The notes: a model not told the origin generated them from the sequence alone. Counted from the first letter of the stretch, positions 8,696 through 16,952 are shown. The stretch: 64,000 bases of DNA from Acinetobacter gerneri DSM 14967 = CIP 107464 = MTCC 9824 (GCF_000368565.1 NZ_KB849544.1:281064-345063), one strand, 5' to 3'. Translations and numbers: made by a program.

Positions 8696-8714
8696 GTAAA
8701 TAATAATCATTATC
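8696..8714 (-). promoter_or_regulatory. Fur box upstream of fumC
   Basis: The 19 bases here match the classical Fur consensus at 16 of 19 positions by direct comparison; the right half ATAATCATTATC matches fully. The site lies between galE and fumC, about 105 bases from the fumC start. Fur control of iron-independent fumarases is established in other bacteria; here it is inferred. Confidence 0.65.
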
Positions 8715-8740
8715 AAATAATATCATGATGATTATTTCTG

Positions 8741-9745
8741 TTAGCGATTGTTCAACGTATTTTGATAAAAACGCCACTCATCTTCGATCATTTGTTTCAG
8801 TGGTCGTTTCGCTTGCCATTGCAATACATCTAAAGCTTTTTGACTACTTGAGCCAACTTGGTCCAGTTCTTTGCGTTGTTCCTGAGCATCAAAGACTTTT
8901 ATTTCGGTTTGGGTGACATTTTCAATCTCTTGTAAAAGTGCTTTGATCGAATGCACTTCACCAGCAATATTAAATGCTTCACAAACACCATATTTGTCTT
9001 GCAGCCAAATCAGCGCTTTTTGTATCGCCTCACAGCTATCGAGGACATGCACAAAACTACGTTCTACAGTGCCATCAGCCGTATCTGCACTGCTTTGAAG
9101 TTCAATTGCGTCACGTTGCATCGCAGCCACTTGCAATGCCAGTGGTACGATATTTTTTGGTAATTGGTTGACAACTTCACCCAACACACCATGTTCAAAT
9201 GCGCCTACGACATTGCTCAGTCGTAAAATCGCCACACGCCATTCACTATCCGTACTGCATGTATCACGTAAAATTTCTTCGACCATTTGCTGAGATTTGA
9301 TATATGGATTTGGATAAGCAAATTTATAAGGTGTTTCTTCGTCGAGTTCTAAGCTAGAAATGCCATAAACCGTCAAACTTGAAAGATGAACTAAAGTTCG
9401 AACCCCAGTACGTTGCATTGCACGTAATAGACTCATCATACAACTGACATTATCATTATAATATTCAAGTGGTTTTAAAACGGATTCTTCCAAAGATTTA
9501 AAGCCAGCAGTATGAATCACAGCTTGGATTGAATATTGTTCAAAAACTTTATTCAAAGCTGGTGTATTACGTATATCAATTTTGACAAAAGGGATATACA
9601 TACCCGAGATATATTCTAATCTTTCTAAAGTTTGTAAACTTGCATTGGCTAGATTATCAACGATAACGACCTCTTGCCCTTGAGCTAGCAAGCTTAAAAC
9701 CACATGCGAGCCTATAAAGCCTAAACCACCAGTCACTAAAATCAT
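8741..9745 (-). CDS. galE: NAD-dependent epimerase, UDP-glucose 4-epimerase type
   Basis: 334 residues. The N-terminal Rossmann motif is GGLGFIGSHV, followed by DNLANAS after the second strand, as in GalE. The catalytic serine region is HLSSLTVYG, and the Y-x3-K pair is in NPYIKSQQM. The expected reaction is interconversion of UDP-glucose and UDP-galactose for surface polysaccharide precursors. Some typical GalE C-terminal positions differ, and a stretch around residues 195-225 (LQSSADTADGTVERSFVHV) is less usual, so substrate specificity could differ. It is divergent from tusD with about 70 bases between. Confidence 0.82.
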   Translation of the reverse strand: MILVTGGLGFIGSHVVLSLLAQGQEVVIVDNLANASLQTLERLEYISGMYIPFVKIDIRNTPALNKVFEQYSIQAVIHTAGFKSLEESVLKPLEYYNDNVSCMMSLLRAMQRTGVRTLVHLSSLTVYGISSLELDEETPYKFAYPNPYIKSQQMVEEILRDTCSTDSEWRVAILRLSNVVGAFEHGVLGEVVNQLPKNIVPLALQVAAMQRDAIELQSSADTADGTVERSFVHVLDSCEAIQKALIWLQDKYGVCEAFNIAGEVHSIKALLQEIENVTQTEIKVFDAQEQRKELDQVGSSSQKALDVLQWQAKRPLKQMIEDEWRFYQNTLNNR

Positions 9746-9817
9746 TGTATAATGCCCTATGTTTTATGTCCGTGTAAGACTGCATTTCTAAAAATGCATA
9801 TTCTAAAGTGAAGATAT

Positions 9818-10186
9818 ATGAGTACCTTATTGCTAATCACCTCCGCTCCAACATCCATCCATGCATGGCATGCTTTGGGTCTTGCAGAGGCACTCAAAGC
9901 TCAACATCAAGATTTCAGAGTGTTTTTCTATCAAGATGGTGTAAGTACAGCGAATACCTTACAGTGGGTTCCTGACGATCAAAGAAATCTAACCACAGCA
10001 TGGCAAAATCTTTCGATTCGACTTCCTGTGTGTGTTAGCGCTGCATTGGCACGAGGCATAACTGATCAGGACAATGCTCAAAGACATCAAATCAGCGCAT
10101 CCAACCTCGCTCAAGGCTTTGAACTTGTTGGCTTGGGAGAACTTGCTGATGCTGTTCAATCTGCAACGCGTCTAGTTCAATTCTAA
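9818..10186 (+). CDS. tusD: Sulfurtransferase complex subunit TusD
   Basis: 122 residues, DsrE fold. The conserved sulfur-carrying cysteine lies in RLPVCVSAALARGI (about residue 71), matching the active Cys of TusD. In the TusBCD complex this subunit accepts persulfide from TusA and passes it to TusE during 2-thiolation of tRNA wobble uridine. tusC, tusB and tusE follow in order, so the whole relay except tusA is encoded here. It starts 72 bases from the divergent galE. Confidence 0.9.
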   Translation: MSTLLLITSAPTSIHAWHALGLAEALKAQHQDFRVFFYQDGVSTANTLQWVPDDQRNLTTAWQNLSIRLPVCVSAALARGITDQDNAQRHQISASNLAQGFELVGLGELADAVQSATRLVQF

Positions 10187-10230
10187 GTCGTTATTTTTTG
10201 ATTGAATGTTGCTTTTAAAAGGTAAATTGT

Positions 10231-10581
10231 GTGAAATCTGTACTCGTCATATTAACTCAAGCAAATTTCAATAGCTTGCAAGTCCATGAAAGCTTGTCTG
10301 CAACAATGGTGCTTGCGACTTTTGGTTGTGAAGTCAAAGTCTTACTCCAAGATGCAGCGTTGAGTCTATTAAAATCCGAGCTTGAATTTAATCAAATCAA
10401 ACACGCCTTCAAGCTTGCTTCCAATATGGTTGATAGCTTTGAATTTTATGATTTGACTCCAGTTCTGGTAGAAAATAAGGATAAGAACAATCCATTTGTT
10501 ACAGACTCTCAACAGGAAATTGAATTTATTCAGTTTAATCGTGAACTAATTCAATCTTTTGACCATGTTTTGTGTTGGTGA
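10231..10581 (+). CDS. tusC: Sulfurtransferase complex subunit TusC
   Basis: 116 residues with a GTG start, preceded by AAAAGGTAAA. It has the DsrE/DsrF-like fold: a beta strand SVLVILTQANF, then a mid-region VLLQDAALSLL. Compared with E. coli TusC the sequence is diverged, and the assignment rests heavily on its place between tusD and tusB. It would be a structural subunit of the TusBCD hexamer in the cytoplasm. It ends 6 bases before tusB, so the two are translationally close. Confidence 0.8.
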   Translation: MKSVLVILTQANFNSLQVHESLSATMVLATFGCEVKVLLQDAALSLLKSELEFNQIKHAFKLASNMVDSFEFYDLTPVLVENKDKNNPFVTDSQQEIEFIQFNRELIQSFDHVLCW

Positions 10582-10587
10582 TAAGCA

Positions 10588-10872
10588 ATGAACAATCAAA
10601 CACTCTATCTCATTCAGTCAAATTTCAAACAAACTGAATCTGTTTTTGACAAACTTAACCAAATTGCCAATGCTGAAGATCATGTCGTTTTGCTAGGCGA
10701 TGCCGTTTTGTTCTGTGAGCATACCTTGCTGAAAAGTTTTCCAAATCTTTATGTACTGGAAAATGACGCAGAAATTTTGCCGACGGCACTGCCAGATTTA
10801 ATCCAAAAGATGGATTACTCTGCATTTGCTTCACTGGTATTGCAATTTACTCGCTGTATTCGTTTACAATAA
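10588..10872 (+). CDS. tusB: Sulfurtransferase complex subunit TusB (DsrH family)
   Basis: 94 residues, the normal small size of DsrH/TusB. The strand TLYLIQSNF at the N-terminus and VVLLGDAVLFC in the middle fit the DsrH pattern. It is the third subunit of the TusBCD complex for tRNA 2-thiouridine synthesis. It follows tusC by 6 bases; tusE starts 27 bases downstream, after a short spacer that carries a motif repeated elsewhere in the window (TGCTTAGGCTATTT). Confidence 0.82.
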   Translation: MNNQTLYLIQSNFKQTESVFDKLNQIANAEDHVVLLGDAVLFCEHTLLKSFPNLYVLENDAEILPTALPDLIQKMDYSAFASLVLQFTRCIRLQ

Positions 10873-10899
10873 ACTTTTAGATTTGCTTAGGCTATTTTT

Positions 10900-11211
10900 A
10901 TGAATTTAGAATTAGATCAAGACGGACATTTACTTGATTACACCATTTGGAATCAAGAAGTAGCCCAGCAATTGGCAAATACCCTTGATCTACAACTGAC
11001 GCCTTGGCATTTTGAAATTTTGCATGCTGTGCGACAGTTTTATCAACAATTTGGACATTCTCCTGCGACACGCCCCTTGATCAAATTTTTGACCAAGTCT
11101 GTAAGCCCTGATATTTCCAATGCTGTTCTCCAAGAACAATTTAAAACAGGATTGGTCGCACGCCATCTGAGCCGTTTGGCTGGCATTCCCAAGCCTGCAA
11201 ACTGTTTATAA
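10900..11211 (+). CDS. tusE: Sulfur relay protein TusE (DsvC family)
   Basis: 103 residues. DQDGHLLDYTIWNQEVAQQL at the start and ILHAVRQFYQQFGHSPATR in the middle are typical of DsrC/TusE. The C-terminal PANCL places the essential cysteine second from the end, on the flexible arm that takes persulfide from TusD and hands it to MnmA. It is the last gene of the tus cluster and is followed by a strong hairpin terminator. Confidence 0.92.
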   Translation: MNLELDQDGHLLDYTIWNQEVAQQLANTLDLQLTPWHFEILHAVRQFYQQFGHSPATRPLIKFLTKSVSPDISNAVLQEQFKTGLVARHLSRLAGIPKPANCL

Positions 11212-11233
11212 GAACTCTTTATGAGAGATGAAG

Positions 11234-11286
11234 AAAAGCGATTTATGATGAAGAAAAGCGATTTATGATGAATAAATCGCTTTTTT
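11234..11286 (+). terminator. Terminator of tus operon with duplicated left arm
   Basis: AAAAGCGATTTAT (11254-11266), loop GATGA, and ATAAATCGCTTTT (11272-11284) form a perfect 13-bp stem ending in T. The left arm with its flank (about 20 bases from GATGAAGAAAAG) is exactly duplicated just upstream (11234-11246), giving two alternative pairings for the same right arm. Confidence 0.9.
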
Positions 11287-11324
11287 AATGACTAGAATGA
11301 GAATAAAAGAAAATTTGCAATTAA

Positions 11325-11420
11325 GGCAGGATGCCGTCCGTCGAACAAGGGAGTTCCGCATTTTTTAAAGCAGTGCTTTAAAAATTGCTCAGGATGTATG
11401 CCCATTTGTTCGACAAATGG
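11325..11420. repeat. Non-coding region with two perfect hairpins
   Basis: TTTTTAAAGCA and TGCTTTAAAAA form one near-contiguous palindrome. CCATTTGT (11402-11409), TCG and ACAAATGG (11413-11420) form another. There is no reading frame of interest. It directly precedes the dispersed repeat copy at 11424-11559 and may belong to the same element. Confidence 0.45.
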
Positions 11421-11423
11421 TTT

Positions 11424-11559
11424 TCTTGCGAAATATATTTCTCATTTGTCCGAAAACAAAGTAAGAAACATTGTCTACGCAATGTAAATTAAATGACTCA
11501 CAGCAAATGTGACCGTATGATACTTTCCACTCATATACCGATCATTTTTAATTTATGAA
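11424..11559. repeat. Dispersed non-coding repeat, copy A
   Basis: From TCTTGCGAAA to TTTATGAA this segment aligns, with few small gaps, to 24428-24565. Shared blocks include CTCATTTGTCC, AAAACAAAGTAAGAAA, GTCTACGCAA and TTAATTTATGAA. No coding potential is conserved. Both copies lie in long gene-free gaps, which suggests a species-level intergenic repeat family. Confidence 0.75.
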
Positions 11560-11716
11560 TGAAATTTATTTTCATTTTAAAAGTCCCTGTTTAGAACTTT
11601 AAAAATATAGTTTATTTTTTAACAATCTCAAATTATATTTTTCTCGGCATTGAGTTTTCAATTTAAATGATGTTTATTATAAATAAGTCTAAAGATGATT
11701 AAGGAGAAAATCAAAA

Positions 11717-12157
11717 ATGCCATACCAACATATACTTGTCCCGATCGATGACTCCCCTATTGCTTATGCTGCGATGGAGCATGCACAAGACATTGCCCAA
11801 GCTTTTGATGCACAAATTACCTTAGTCAGTGTGGTCGCAATTGATCCCTTTGTAGGTGTTGATTTTTATAAAGTTGCGCCTTCAATTACCGATCATATTT
11901 TTGAAGCTGAGAAAAATGCAGAAGGTCGTCTACAAAATCTTAAACAAACCTTAGAACAGCGTGGTTTTGTCGTCAATACTCGCATTATACGTGAAGTCCC
12001 TCCTGCAATTGGTATTGTCACCATTGCAGATGAAGTCAATGCTGATCTGATTATCATGGGTTCGCATGGACGTTCAGGAATTAAAAAGTTTATTTTAGGT
12101 AGTGTTGCTCAAGAAGTGTTAACTCAATCACGATTGCCTGTTCTTATTGTTAAATAA
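11717..12157 (+). CDS. Universal stress protein, UspA family (1)
   Basis: 146 residues. The N-terminal strand HILVPIDDSPIAYAAMEHA carries the family Asp. Near the C-terminus, MGSHGRSGIKKFILGSVAQE is the G-x2-G-x9-G-S/T ATP-binding signature, so this is probably an ATP-binding UspFG-type member. It acts in the cytoplasm in stress resistance, with no specific partner visible. It is close in sequence to the next gene, so the two are tandem paralogs, each with its own terminator. Confidence 0.92.
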   Translation: MPYQHILVPIDDSPIAYAAMEHAQDIAQAFDAQITLVSVVAIDPFVGVDFYKVAPSITDHIFEAEKNAEGRLQNLKQTLEQRGFVVNTRIIREVPPAIGIVTIADEVNADLIIMGSHGRSGIKKFILGSVAQEVLTQSRLPVLIVK

Positions 12158-12181
12158 TTGTACAAAAAATAGCAAAGCATG

Positions 12182-12215
12182 AAATTAAACCTACTTTTTT
12201 AGTGGGTTTAATTTT
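12182..12215 (+). terminator. Terminator after first usp gene
   Basis: AAATTAAACCTACT and AGTGGGTTTAATTTT pair with one G-T wobble around a short T-rich loop, 25 bases after the stop. Confidence 0.8.
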
Positions 12216-12315
12216 AATAAAATCAATAGATTAAAATGATAAATAAGGTTTGCCAAGTCACAAAAGTTATGTTATCAATAAATAAAATATAGTAAATAAT
12301 CTTGAGGAAAATTGT

Positions 12316-12759
12316 ATGTCATATCAACATATTTTAGTGCCAGTAGACGGATCAAAAATCTCACTTTCAGCTGTTGAACATGCAGTTTCTGTTGCTAAAG
12401 CATTTAACTGTAAATTGACCGCAATTAGCTTAGTTGCAGAAGATCCATTCTCTGGTGCAGATTTTTATTATAGCTCAGTCGCAATCAAAGACTATTTGAT
12501 TCAGGCCTATGAGAATGCTGAAAAAACACTAGAAGAAGTGAAAGCATTGGCTGCCAAAGAAGGCGTAACAATTGAAACTGAAATCGTTAAGGGATATGTT
12601 TCAGCAGATACGATTCAGGAAACTGCTCAAAGCAAAAATGTAGATCTCATCGTCATGGGTTCTCATGGTCGTAAAGGTTTCCAAAAATTCTTCCTCGGAA
12701 GTTTTGCACTTGATGTACTTGCTCAAACTGTGATTCCTGTACTGATCGTGAAAGAATAA
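12316..12759 (+). CDS. Universal stress protein, UspA family (2)
   Basis: 147 residues. Same architecture as the upstream paralog: HILVPVDGSKISLSAVEHA at the N-terminus and MGSHGRKGFQKFFLGSFALD as the nucleotide-binding signature. The middle, DPFSGADFYYSSVAIKDYL, aligns with DPFVGVDFYKVAPSITDHI of the first copy, so duplication is evident. A ribosome binding site (TTGAGGAAAA) precedes the ATG. Expected role: ATP-binding stress protein in the cytoplasm. Confidence 0.92.
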   Translation: MSYQHILVPVDGSKISLSAVEHAVSVAKAFNCKLTAISLVAEDPFSGADFYYSSVAIKDYLIQAYENAEKTLEEVKALAAKEGVTIETEIVKGYVSADTIQETAQSKNVDLIVMGSHGRKGFQKFFLGSFALDVLAQTVIPVLIVKE

Positions 12760-12775
12760 TTCTTCATACAAATTT

Positions 12776-12804
12776 AAAAAACCTACAGCTACTGTAGGTT
12801 TTTT
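12776..12804 (+). terminator. Terminator after second usp gene
   Basis: ACCTACAG and CTGTAGGT (12781-12788 and 12792-12799) flank a CTA loop, with A-run before and T-run after. Confidence 0.88.
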
Positions 12805-12910
12805 AATTGTTATCATTTTTAAATATTATTTCATCTAATTTTCTTGATTATAATGTCGTAAAATTTTAATAATCTTCAATTAAACTTAAAAAAAATGTTG
12901 TGAGCATAAT

Positions 12911-12988
12911 ATGTATAGTACCGAGTATATTTTATTAATTGTTGTGATTATTATCATATTACTAATTTATTATTATTTTAAAAAATAA
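12911..12988 (+). CDS. Candidate 25-residue single-TM small protein
   Basis: ATG at 12911 reads MYSTEYILLIVVIIIILLIY, then YYFKK and stop. This is one uninterrupted hydrophobic helix with a charged N-terminal Glu and a C-terminal Lys pair, the layout of bacterial small membrane proteins. The upstream ribosome site is weak (GTGAGC). It sits alone in a 340-base gap between a terminator and the gntR gene. AT-rich DNA can give such a frame by chance, so confidence is limited. Confidence 0.35.
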   Translation: MYSTEYILLIVVIIIILLIYYYFKK

Positions 12989-13099
12989 AGCCCTCTTTCC
13001 ACTTACTTCAACATTGCACTCGCCAAAGGTAGTACATAAAAGACTACCTTAGCTTAGTTAAAATCTATTTACATGTTGCATGCAACATGTAAGAATGCT

Positions 13100-13807
13100 T
13101 TAAATCCAACTGAGATCGTCACTGTTTTGATAATCTGACCAGTTTTGTCTTTTCTCAGATTCTTGGTGAATCAACAGCGTTGCTGTGTTGATGATATGTG
13201 CCCTCATTGCTTCTGCAGCTTTTTCGGCATTGCCATCTAACATCGCTTGATGAAGTTCCAAATGATCTTCAAAAGTTTGCATACAACTCCGCGAATGAGG
13301 AATGGTTGCAGAACCTGCAATCAACACCTGATTTCGAGTATTGCTAATAATATCAATCGCTTTTTGATTCCCTACGATCTGTAGTAAAGCCAAATGATAA
13401 TCACGGTCAGCTTTGAGCGTACCAGTGGCATCGCCCGAAGTTGCTTGTTGTTTGAAATTTTCAAAAATTGTATTCAATTGCTGTAGATCTTGTTCTGTGC
13501 GAACTTCTGCAGCACGGCGAATCAAGGGAACTTCAAGCATCAAACGAATTTGGAAAGATTCGATCATGGTTGCAAAAGACGTCGGTAATATACGGATACC
13601 TTTGTTTTTTTCAATTTTGACAATCCCGATTCTTTCCAACATTTGTGCAGCTTCACGGACTGGAGTACGAGAAATACCGCCGAGCATCTGCCCCAATTCA
13701 GTCGCTGAATAAAGCACGTTAAATTGTAATTGGTTGTTAATGATGGCATCTTGCAAAATTTCAAATGCTTCTTCAGTTAAGGTCTTTGGTTGTTGGATCA
13801 ATTTCAT
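13100..13807 (-). CDS. GntR family regulator, FCD subgroup (probable L-2-hydroxyglutarate regulator)
   Basis: 235 residues from ATG 13807; longer in-frame starts would run into the divergent lhgO. The N-terminal winged helix has SATELGQMLGGISRTPVREA followed by LERIGIVKIEKNKGIRI, the classical GntR pattern. The C-terminal all-helical FCD ligand domain contains RDYHLALLQIVGNQKAI and DHLELHQAMLDGN with metal-binding Asp/His positions. Its start codon is 21 bases from that of lhgO, and the lhgO-transporter pair is its likely target, as GntR repressors control lhgO in Pseudomonas. The effector would be L-2-hydroxyglutarate or a related dicarboxylate (inference). Confidence 0.82.
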   Translation of the reverse strand: MKLIQQPKTLTEEAFEILQDAIINNQLQFNVLYSATELGQMLGGISRTPVREAAQMLERIGIVKIEKNKGIRILPTSFATMIESFQIRLMLEVPLIRRAAEVRTEQDLQQLNTIFENFKQQATSGDATGTLKADRDYHLALLQIVGNQKAIDIISNTRNQVLIAGSATIPHSRSCMQTFEDHLELHQAMLDGNAEKAAEAMRAHIINTATLLIHQESEKRQNWSDYQNSDDLSWI

Positions 13808-13828
13808 AGAGATGCACAAGGAAATTAC

Positions 13829-15037
13829 ATGACAAATAAACATTATGCCATTATCGGGGGTGGAATCAATGGACTTGCGGTTGCTCGTCAGATTCTTCTT
13901 GATTTTCCTGATGCAAAAGTCACGGTTTTTGAAAAAGAAAATGCCGTTGCACAGCATCAATCAAGCCATAATTCTGGCGTAGTACATGCGGGCTTATATT
14001 ATGAACCAGGTGGTTTAAAAGCACGTTTATGTCGTCGTGGTGCTGAACTGGTTCAACAGTTTTGTGCTGAAAATGACGTGGCTTATGATGAATGTGGCAA
14101 AGTCGTCGTTGCTCTTTCAAAAGAAGAAGAATCACGTTTAGATACTATTTTCCAAAAATCTCTAGCCAACCAAGTTCCTGATGTACGCATGCTAAATGCC
14201 AGCGAAATTCAGGACGTAGAACCCAATTGTATTGGCACAAAAGCTTTATATTCACCTCGTACGGCGATTGTCAGCTATGGTGCAATTGCCTGCAAAATTG
14301 CTGAAGAAATTAAGCTCAAAGGTGGTGAAATTGTCCTCGGGCAAAAGGTTGTTCGTCTTACTGAAAAAAATAATAAAGTATCGATTCATTTTGAAAATAA
14401 TGAGCATTATTCAACAGTTTTTGACTATGTTGTTGCCTGTGCAGGGCTGCAATCTGATCGCCTAGCTGCGCACTCTGGGGATATAGAAACACCGAAAATT
14501 GTGCCATTTTTTGGGCAATATTATGTGATTGATGAACAGTTTAAAAGCCATGTTAAAGGTTTGATCTATCCTGTGCCAGATCCTAAATATCCATTTTTGG
14601 GTGTGCATTTCACCAAACGCATTGATGGTCAAATGACTATAGGACCAAATGCTTTTATTTCTTTTGGTCGTGAAAATTATAGTGGTAAAAAATTTAATAT
14701 TTCAGATATTTATGATTTTTTAACCTATAAAGGTTTTTGGAAATTCTCTTCAAAAAATATGCCTGCTGCGATGCGTGAACTACGTACTGTGCTCAGTCAA
14801 ACCAATTTCGTTGCCGAAGCAGCCAAATATGTGCCGTCATTGGCAAATGTTTCGGTTACACCTGCAACACGTGGTATCCGAGCACAAGCCATGGAATCAG
14901 ATGGTTCTCTCGTTGATGATTTTGTGATCCGTAAGCAAGGCAATATTACTCATATCCGCAATGCTCCTTCTCCTGGTGCGACATCCTCTTTAGCAATTGC
15001 GGAATATATTGTGCGTGAAGTCATGACGCACGACTAA
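13829..15037 (+). CDS. lhgO: L-2-hydroxyglutarate oxidase
   Basis: 402 residues from ATG 13829, chosen because AAGGAAAT lies just upstream and the N-terminus then reads MTNKHYAIIGGGINGLAVAR, the dinucleotide-binding beta-alpha-beta. HQSSHNSGVVHAGLYYEPG is the strongly conserved LhgO block, with R-G-A-E-L following. GIRAQAMESDGSLVDDFVI near the end and ATRGIRAQ are also typical. The enzyme oxidises L-2-hydroxyglutarate to 2-oxoglutarate with FAD and feeds electrons to the membrane quinone pool. It forms a unit with the transporter 41 bases downstream and the divergent GntR regulator. Confidence 0.93.
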   Translation: MTNKHYAIIGGGINGLAVARQILLDFPDAKVTVFEKENAVAQHQSSHNSGVVHAGLYYEPGGLKARLCRRGAELVQQFCAENDVAYDECGKVVVALSKEEESRLDTIFQKSLANQVPDVRMLNASEIQDVEPNCIGTKALYSPRTAIVSYGAIACKIAEEIKLKGGEIVLGQKVVRLTEKNNKVSIHFENNEHYSTVFDYVVACAGLQSDRLAAHSGDIETPKIVPFFGQYYVIDEQFKSHVKGLIYPVPDPKYPFLGVHFTKRIDGQMTIGPNAFISFGRENYSGKKFNISDIYDFLTYKGFWKFSSKNMPAAMRELRTVLSQTNFVAEAAKYVPSLANVSVTPATRGIRAQAMESDGSLVDDFVIRKQGNITHIRNAPSPGATSSLAIAEYIVREVMTHD

Positions 15038-15078
15038 TTTTGACTGAAAAAAATTATAGCGTAATAAAGGAATATCAT

Positions 15079-16383
15079 ATGAACCCCGCTCTTGAAACTG
15101 AACAAGAACGATCGAAAAGATTAAAAAAAGTCGCAACAGCAACCATTGTCGGCTCTATGCTTGAATGGTATGACTTCTATCTCTATGCCACGATGGCATC
15201 GATTGTATTTAGTAAAGTTTTTTTTGATAAATCCAATCCAAGCAATGCGGCAATGGCAGCTTTTGCAACCTTCGCGATTGGCTTTATCGCCCGTCCAGTC
15301 GGCGGTATGTTTTTTGGCTACTTTGGCGATAAATTTGGCCGTAAGAAAATGTTATTTGTCACCTTCTTGCTCATGGGGGTTTGTACCACTGCCATTGGCT
15401 TAATTCCAACCTATGACAGTATCGGTCTTTGGGCCCCTGCACTTTTAGTTTTCTTCCGCATTATACAAGGACTTGGTGCTGGTGCTGAACTTGCTGGAGC
15501 AGCCGTTACTTCATATGAACATGCCTCAGATGCGAAACGTGGCAGTCAAGGTGCTTGGCCAGCACTCGGTTTAAATCTAGGCTTACTCCTTTCTTCACTG
15601 ACTATTTTTGTACTGACATTAAATGGCGAAGAATTTTTGGTCAATGGCGGTTGGCGTATTCCATTTATTCTCAGCTTTATCTTGGTTTTGATTGGTCTTT
15701 GGGTACGTAAAAGCCTGCCTGAAACGCCTGATTATCAAGAGGCTCATGTTGAGAAAGTCAAAACCAATCCTTTTAAAGACATTCTCAGAACCAATATGAA
15801 AGGCTTAATGGTGGTGTTTGTACTTGCTATTGGTTATAACGCACTGAGCTATATTTTTAAAACATTCTCTTTGGCTTATTTGACTCAATTCCAAGGGGTG
15901 AGCGCGCATGTCACCTCATTATCAGTGACAATCGCCAGTTTAGTTGCCATCTTTAGTGTGCCATTCTTTGGTTGGTTATGTGACCGTTGGAGCAGTAAAA
16001 AGGTACTTATTTTAGGGGGTTGTTTGTCTGTACTTTTTGCGTATCCATTCATGTTATTACTTGAAACGGCAAATAATACGGCGATCTATCTGGCTATCGC
16101 AATCGGTACAGGCATCCTTGCGCCAATGATGTTTGCACCACAAGGTTCTTTTTTGAGTCGTCAGTTTGCAGTGGAAAACCGCTCTACAGGCGTTGGTACA
16201 GGTCGTGAAATTGGAACTGCAATTGCAGGTGGTTTAGCCCCTTTAGGTGCACTCGGTTTGGTTGCTTCATCACCAACACATTCAACGACTGGGGTCATTG
16301 TGATCTTGCTGATTGCTGCTGTTCTTGTAGTGGTTGCAGCTTGCTGTGATCAAGGCTACCGCTTTTCTAAACACAAAAACTAA
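15079..16383 (+). CDS. MFS transporter, metabolite:H+ symporter (MHS) family
   Basis: 434 residues from ATG 15079, preceded by AAAGGAATATC; an upstream frame start at 15040 lacks a ribosome site. TIVGSMLEWYDFYLYATMAS is the MHS N-terminal signature (E-W-Y-D-F). FGYFGDKFGRKKML is motif A. LGAGAELAGAAVTSYEHA matches TM4-5 of KgtP/ShiA/ProP relatives. There are about twelve TM segments. Placed directly after lhgO, it probably imports 2-hydroxyglutarate, 2-oxoglutarate or a similar dicarboxylate with protons. Substrate is inferred from the neighbour only. Confidence 0.88.
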   Translation: MNPALETEQERSKRLKKVATATIVGSMLEWYDFYLYATMASIVFSKVFFDKSNPSNAAMAAFATFAIGFIARPVGGMFFGYFGDKFGRKKMLFVTFLLMGVCTTAIGLIPTYDSIGLWAPALLVFFRIIQGLGAGAELAGAAVTSYEHASDAKRGSQGAWPALGLNLGLLLSSLTIFVLTLNGEEFLVNGGWRIPFILSFILVLIGLWVRKSLPETPDYQEAHVEKVKTNPFKDILRTNMKGLMVVFVLAIGYNALSYIFKTFSLAYLTQFQGVSAHVTSLSVTIASLVAIFSVPFFGWLCDRWSSKKVLILGGCLSVLFAYPFMLLLETANNTAIYLAIAIGTGILAPMMFAPQGSFLSRQFAVENRSTGVGTGREIGTAIAGGLAPLGALGLVASSPTHSTTGVIVILLIAAVLVVVAACCDQGYRFSKHKN

Positions 16384-16442
16384 GAGAAGCAATCAGAGAT
16401 AAAAACAAAAAGACCATAAGACTGACTGCGCTGTAGTCACTT

Positions 16443-16470
16443 GGGAAATGCAGAGACATTTCCCTTTTTT
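16443..16470 (+). terminator. Terminator of lhgO-transporter unit
   Basis: GGGAAATG and CATTTCCC (16443-16450 and 16457-16464) around CAGAGA, followed by six T. Confidence 0.9.
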
Positions 16471-16540
16471 ATCTTTTAGTTTTTTAAATTTAGACTTGAA
16501 AATGAAATAAATATTTCATTTAACGATTCACAAAATAAAA

Positions 16541-16774
16541 TTAATTCATCGCGATCACTTTCACTAAAATAGTTTGTGATTCTTCAAAATCATCAAAAAT
16601 TTGTTTACGTGTGAGTTCTTTAGATTTAACTCTAAAATCATGATTTTGATATTGGATCACCGATGGAATTTGATCAAAATATTCGCCCCCTGCTTCGATA
16701 TTTTCTTCAAATAAAGCTGTGCCAAGTTGGTAATCTTTACTTTTAAGTACGACATATTTCACGGTAGTTTTCAT
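16541..16774 (-). CDS. Small hypothetical protein
   Basis: 77 residues, no family recognised. The frame is plausible: strong amphipathic beta-like pattern (TTVKYVVLKSKDYQLGTALF), an acidic middle, then a basic helix (KSKELTRKQIFDDFEESQ) and a hydrophobic end (TILVKVIAMN). A weak purine stretch (AGGGTGCAAG) precedes the ATG. It has no signal peptide or TM segment. It stands between two converging units and has no operon partner. Confidence 0.6.
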   Translation of the reverse strand: MKTTVKYVVLKSKDYQLGTALFEENIEAGGEYFDQIPSVIQYQNHDFRVKSKELTRKQIFDDFEESQTILVKVIAMN

Positions 16775-16924
16775 CTTGCACCCTCATTTTCATATCCGCT
16801 TTATTTCTAGTTATAACAGCTTTTTTTTAAGTTGAAAGTCTTAACTGAAAATGAATGGTGAATAAGTATCCAGACCCGCACATGGACACCCCAATATGCC
16901 GTTTTTTTATAAAATTTAAGCAAA

Positions 16925-16952
16925 ATAAAACCCACTTAATCTCTTAAGTGGG
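16925..16952 (-). terminator. Terminator of COG4705 gene
   Basis: CCCACTTAA, TCTC loop, TTAAGTGGG (16931-16952). On the minus strand the stem is followed by TTTTATTTT. It is 111 bases past the stop at 17063. Confidence 0.75.
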
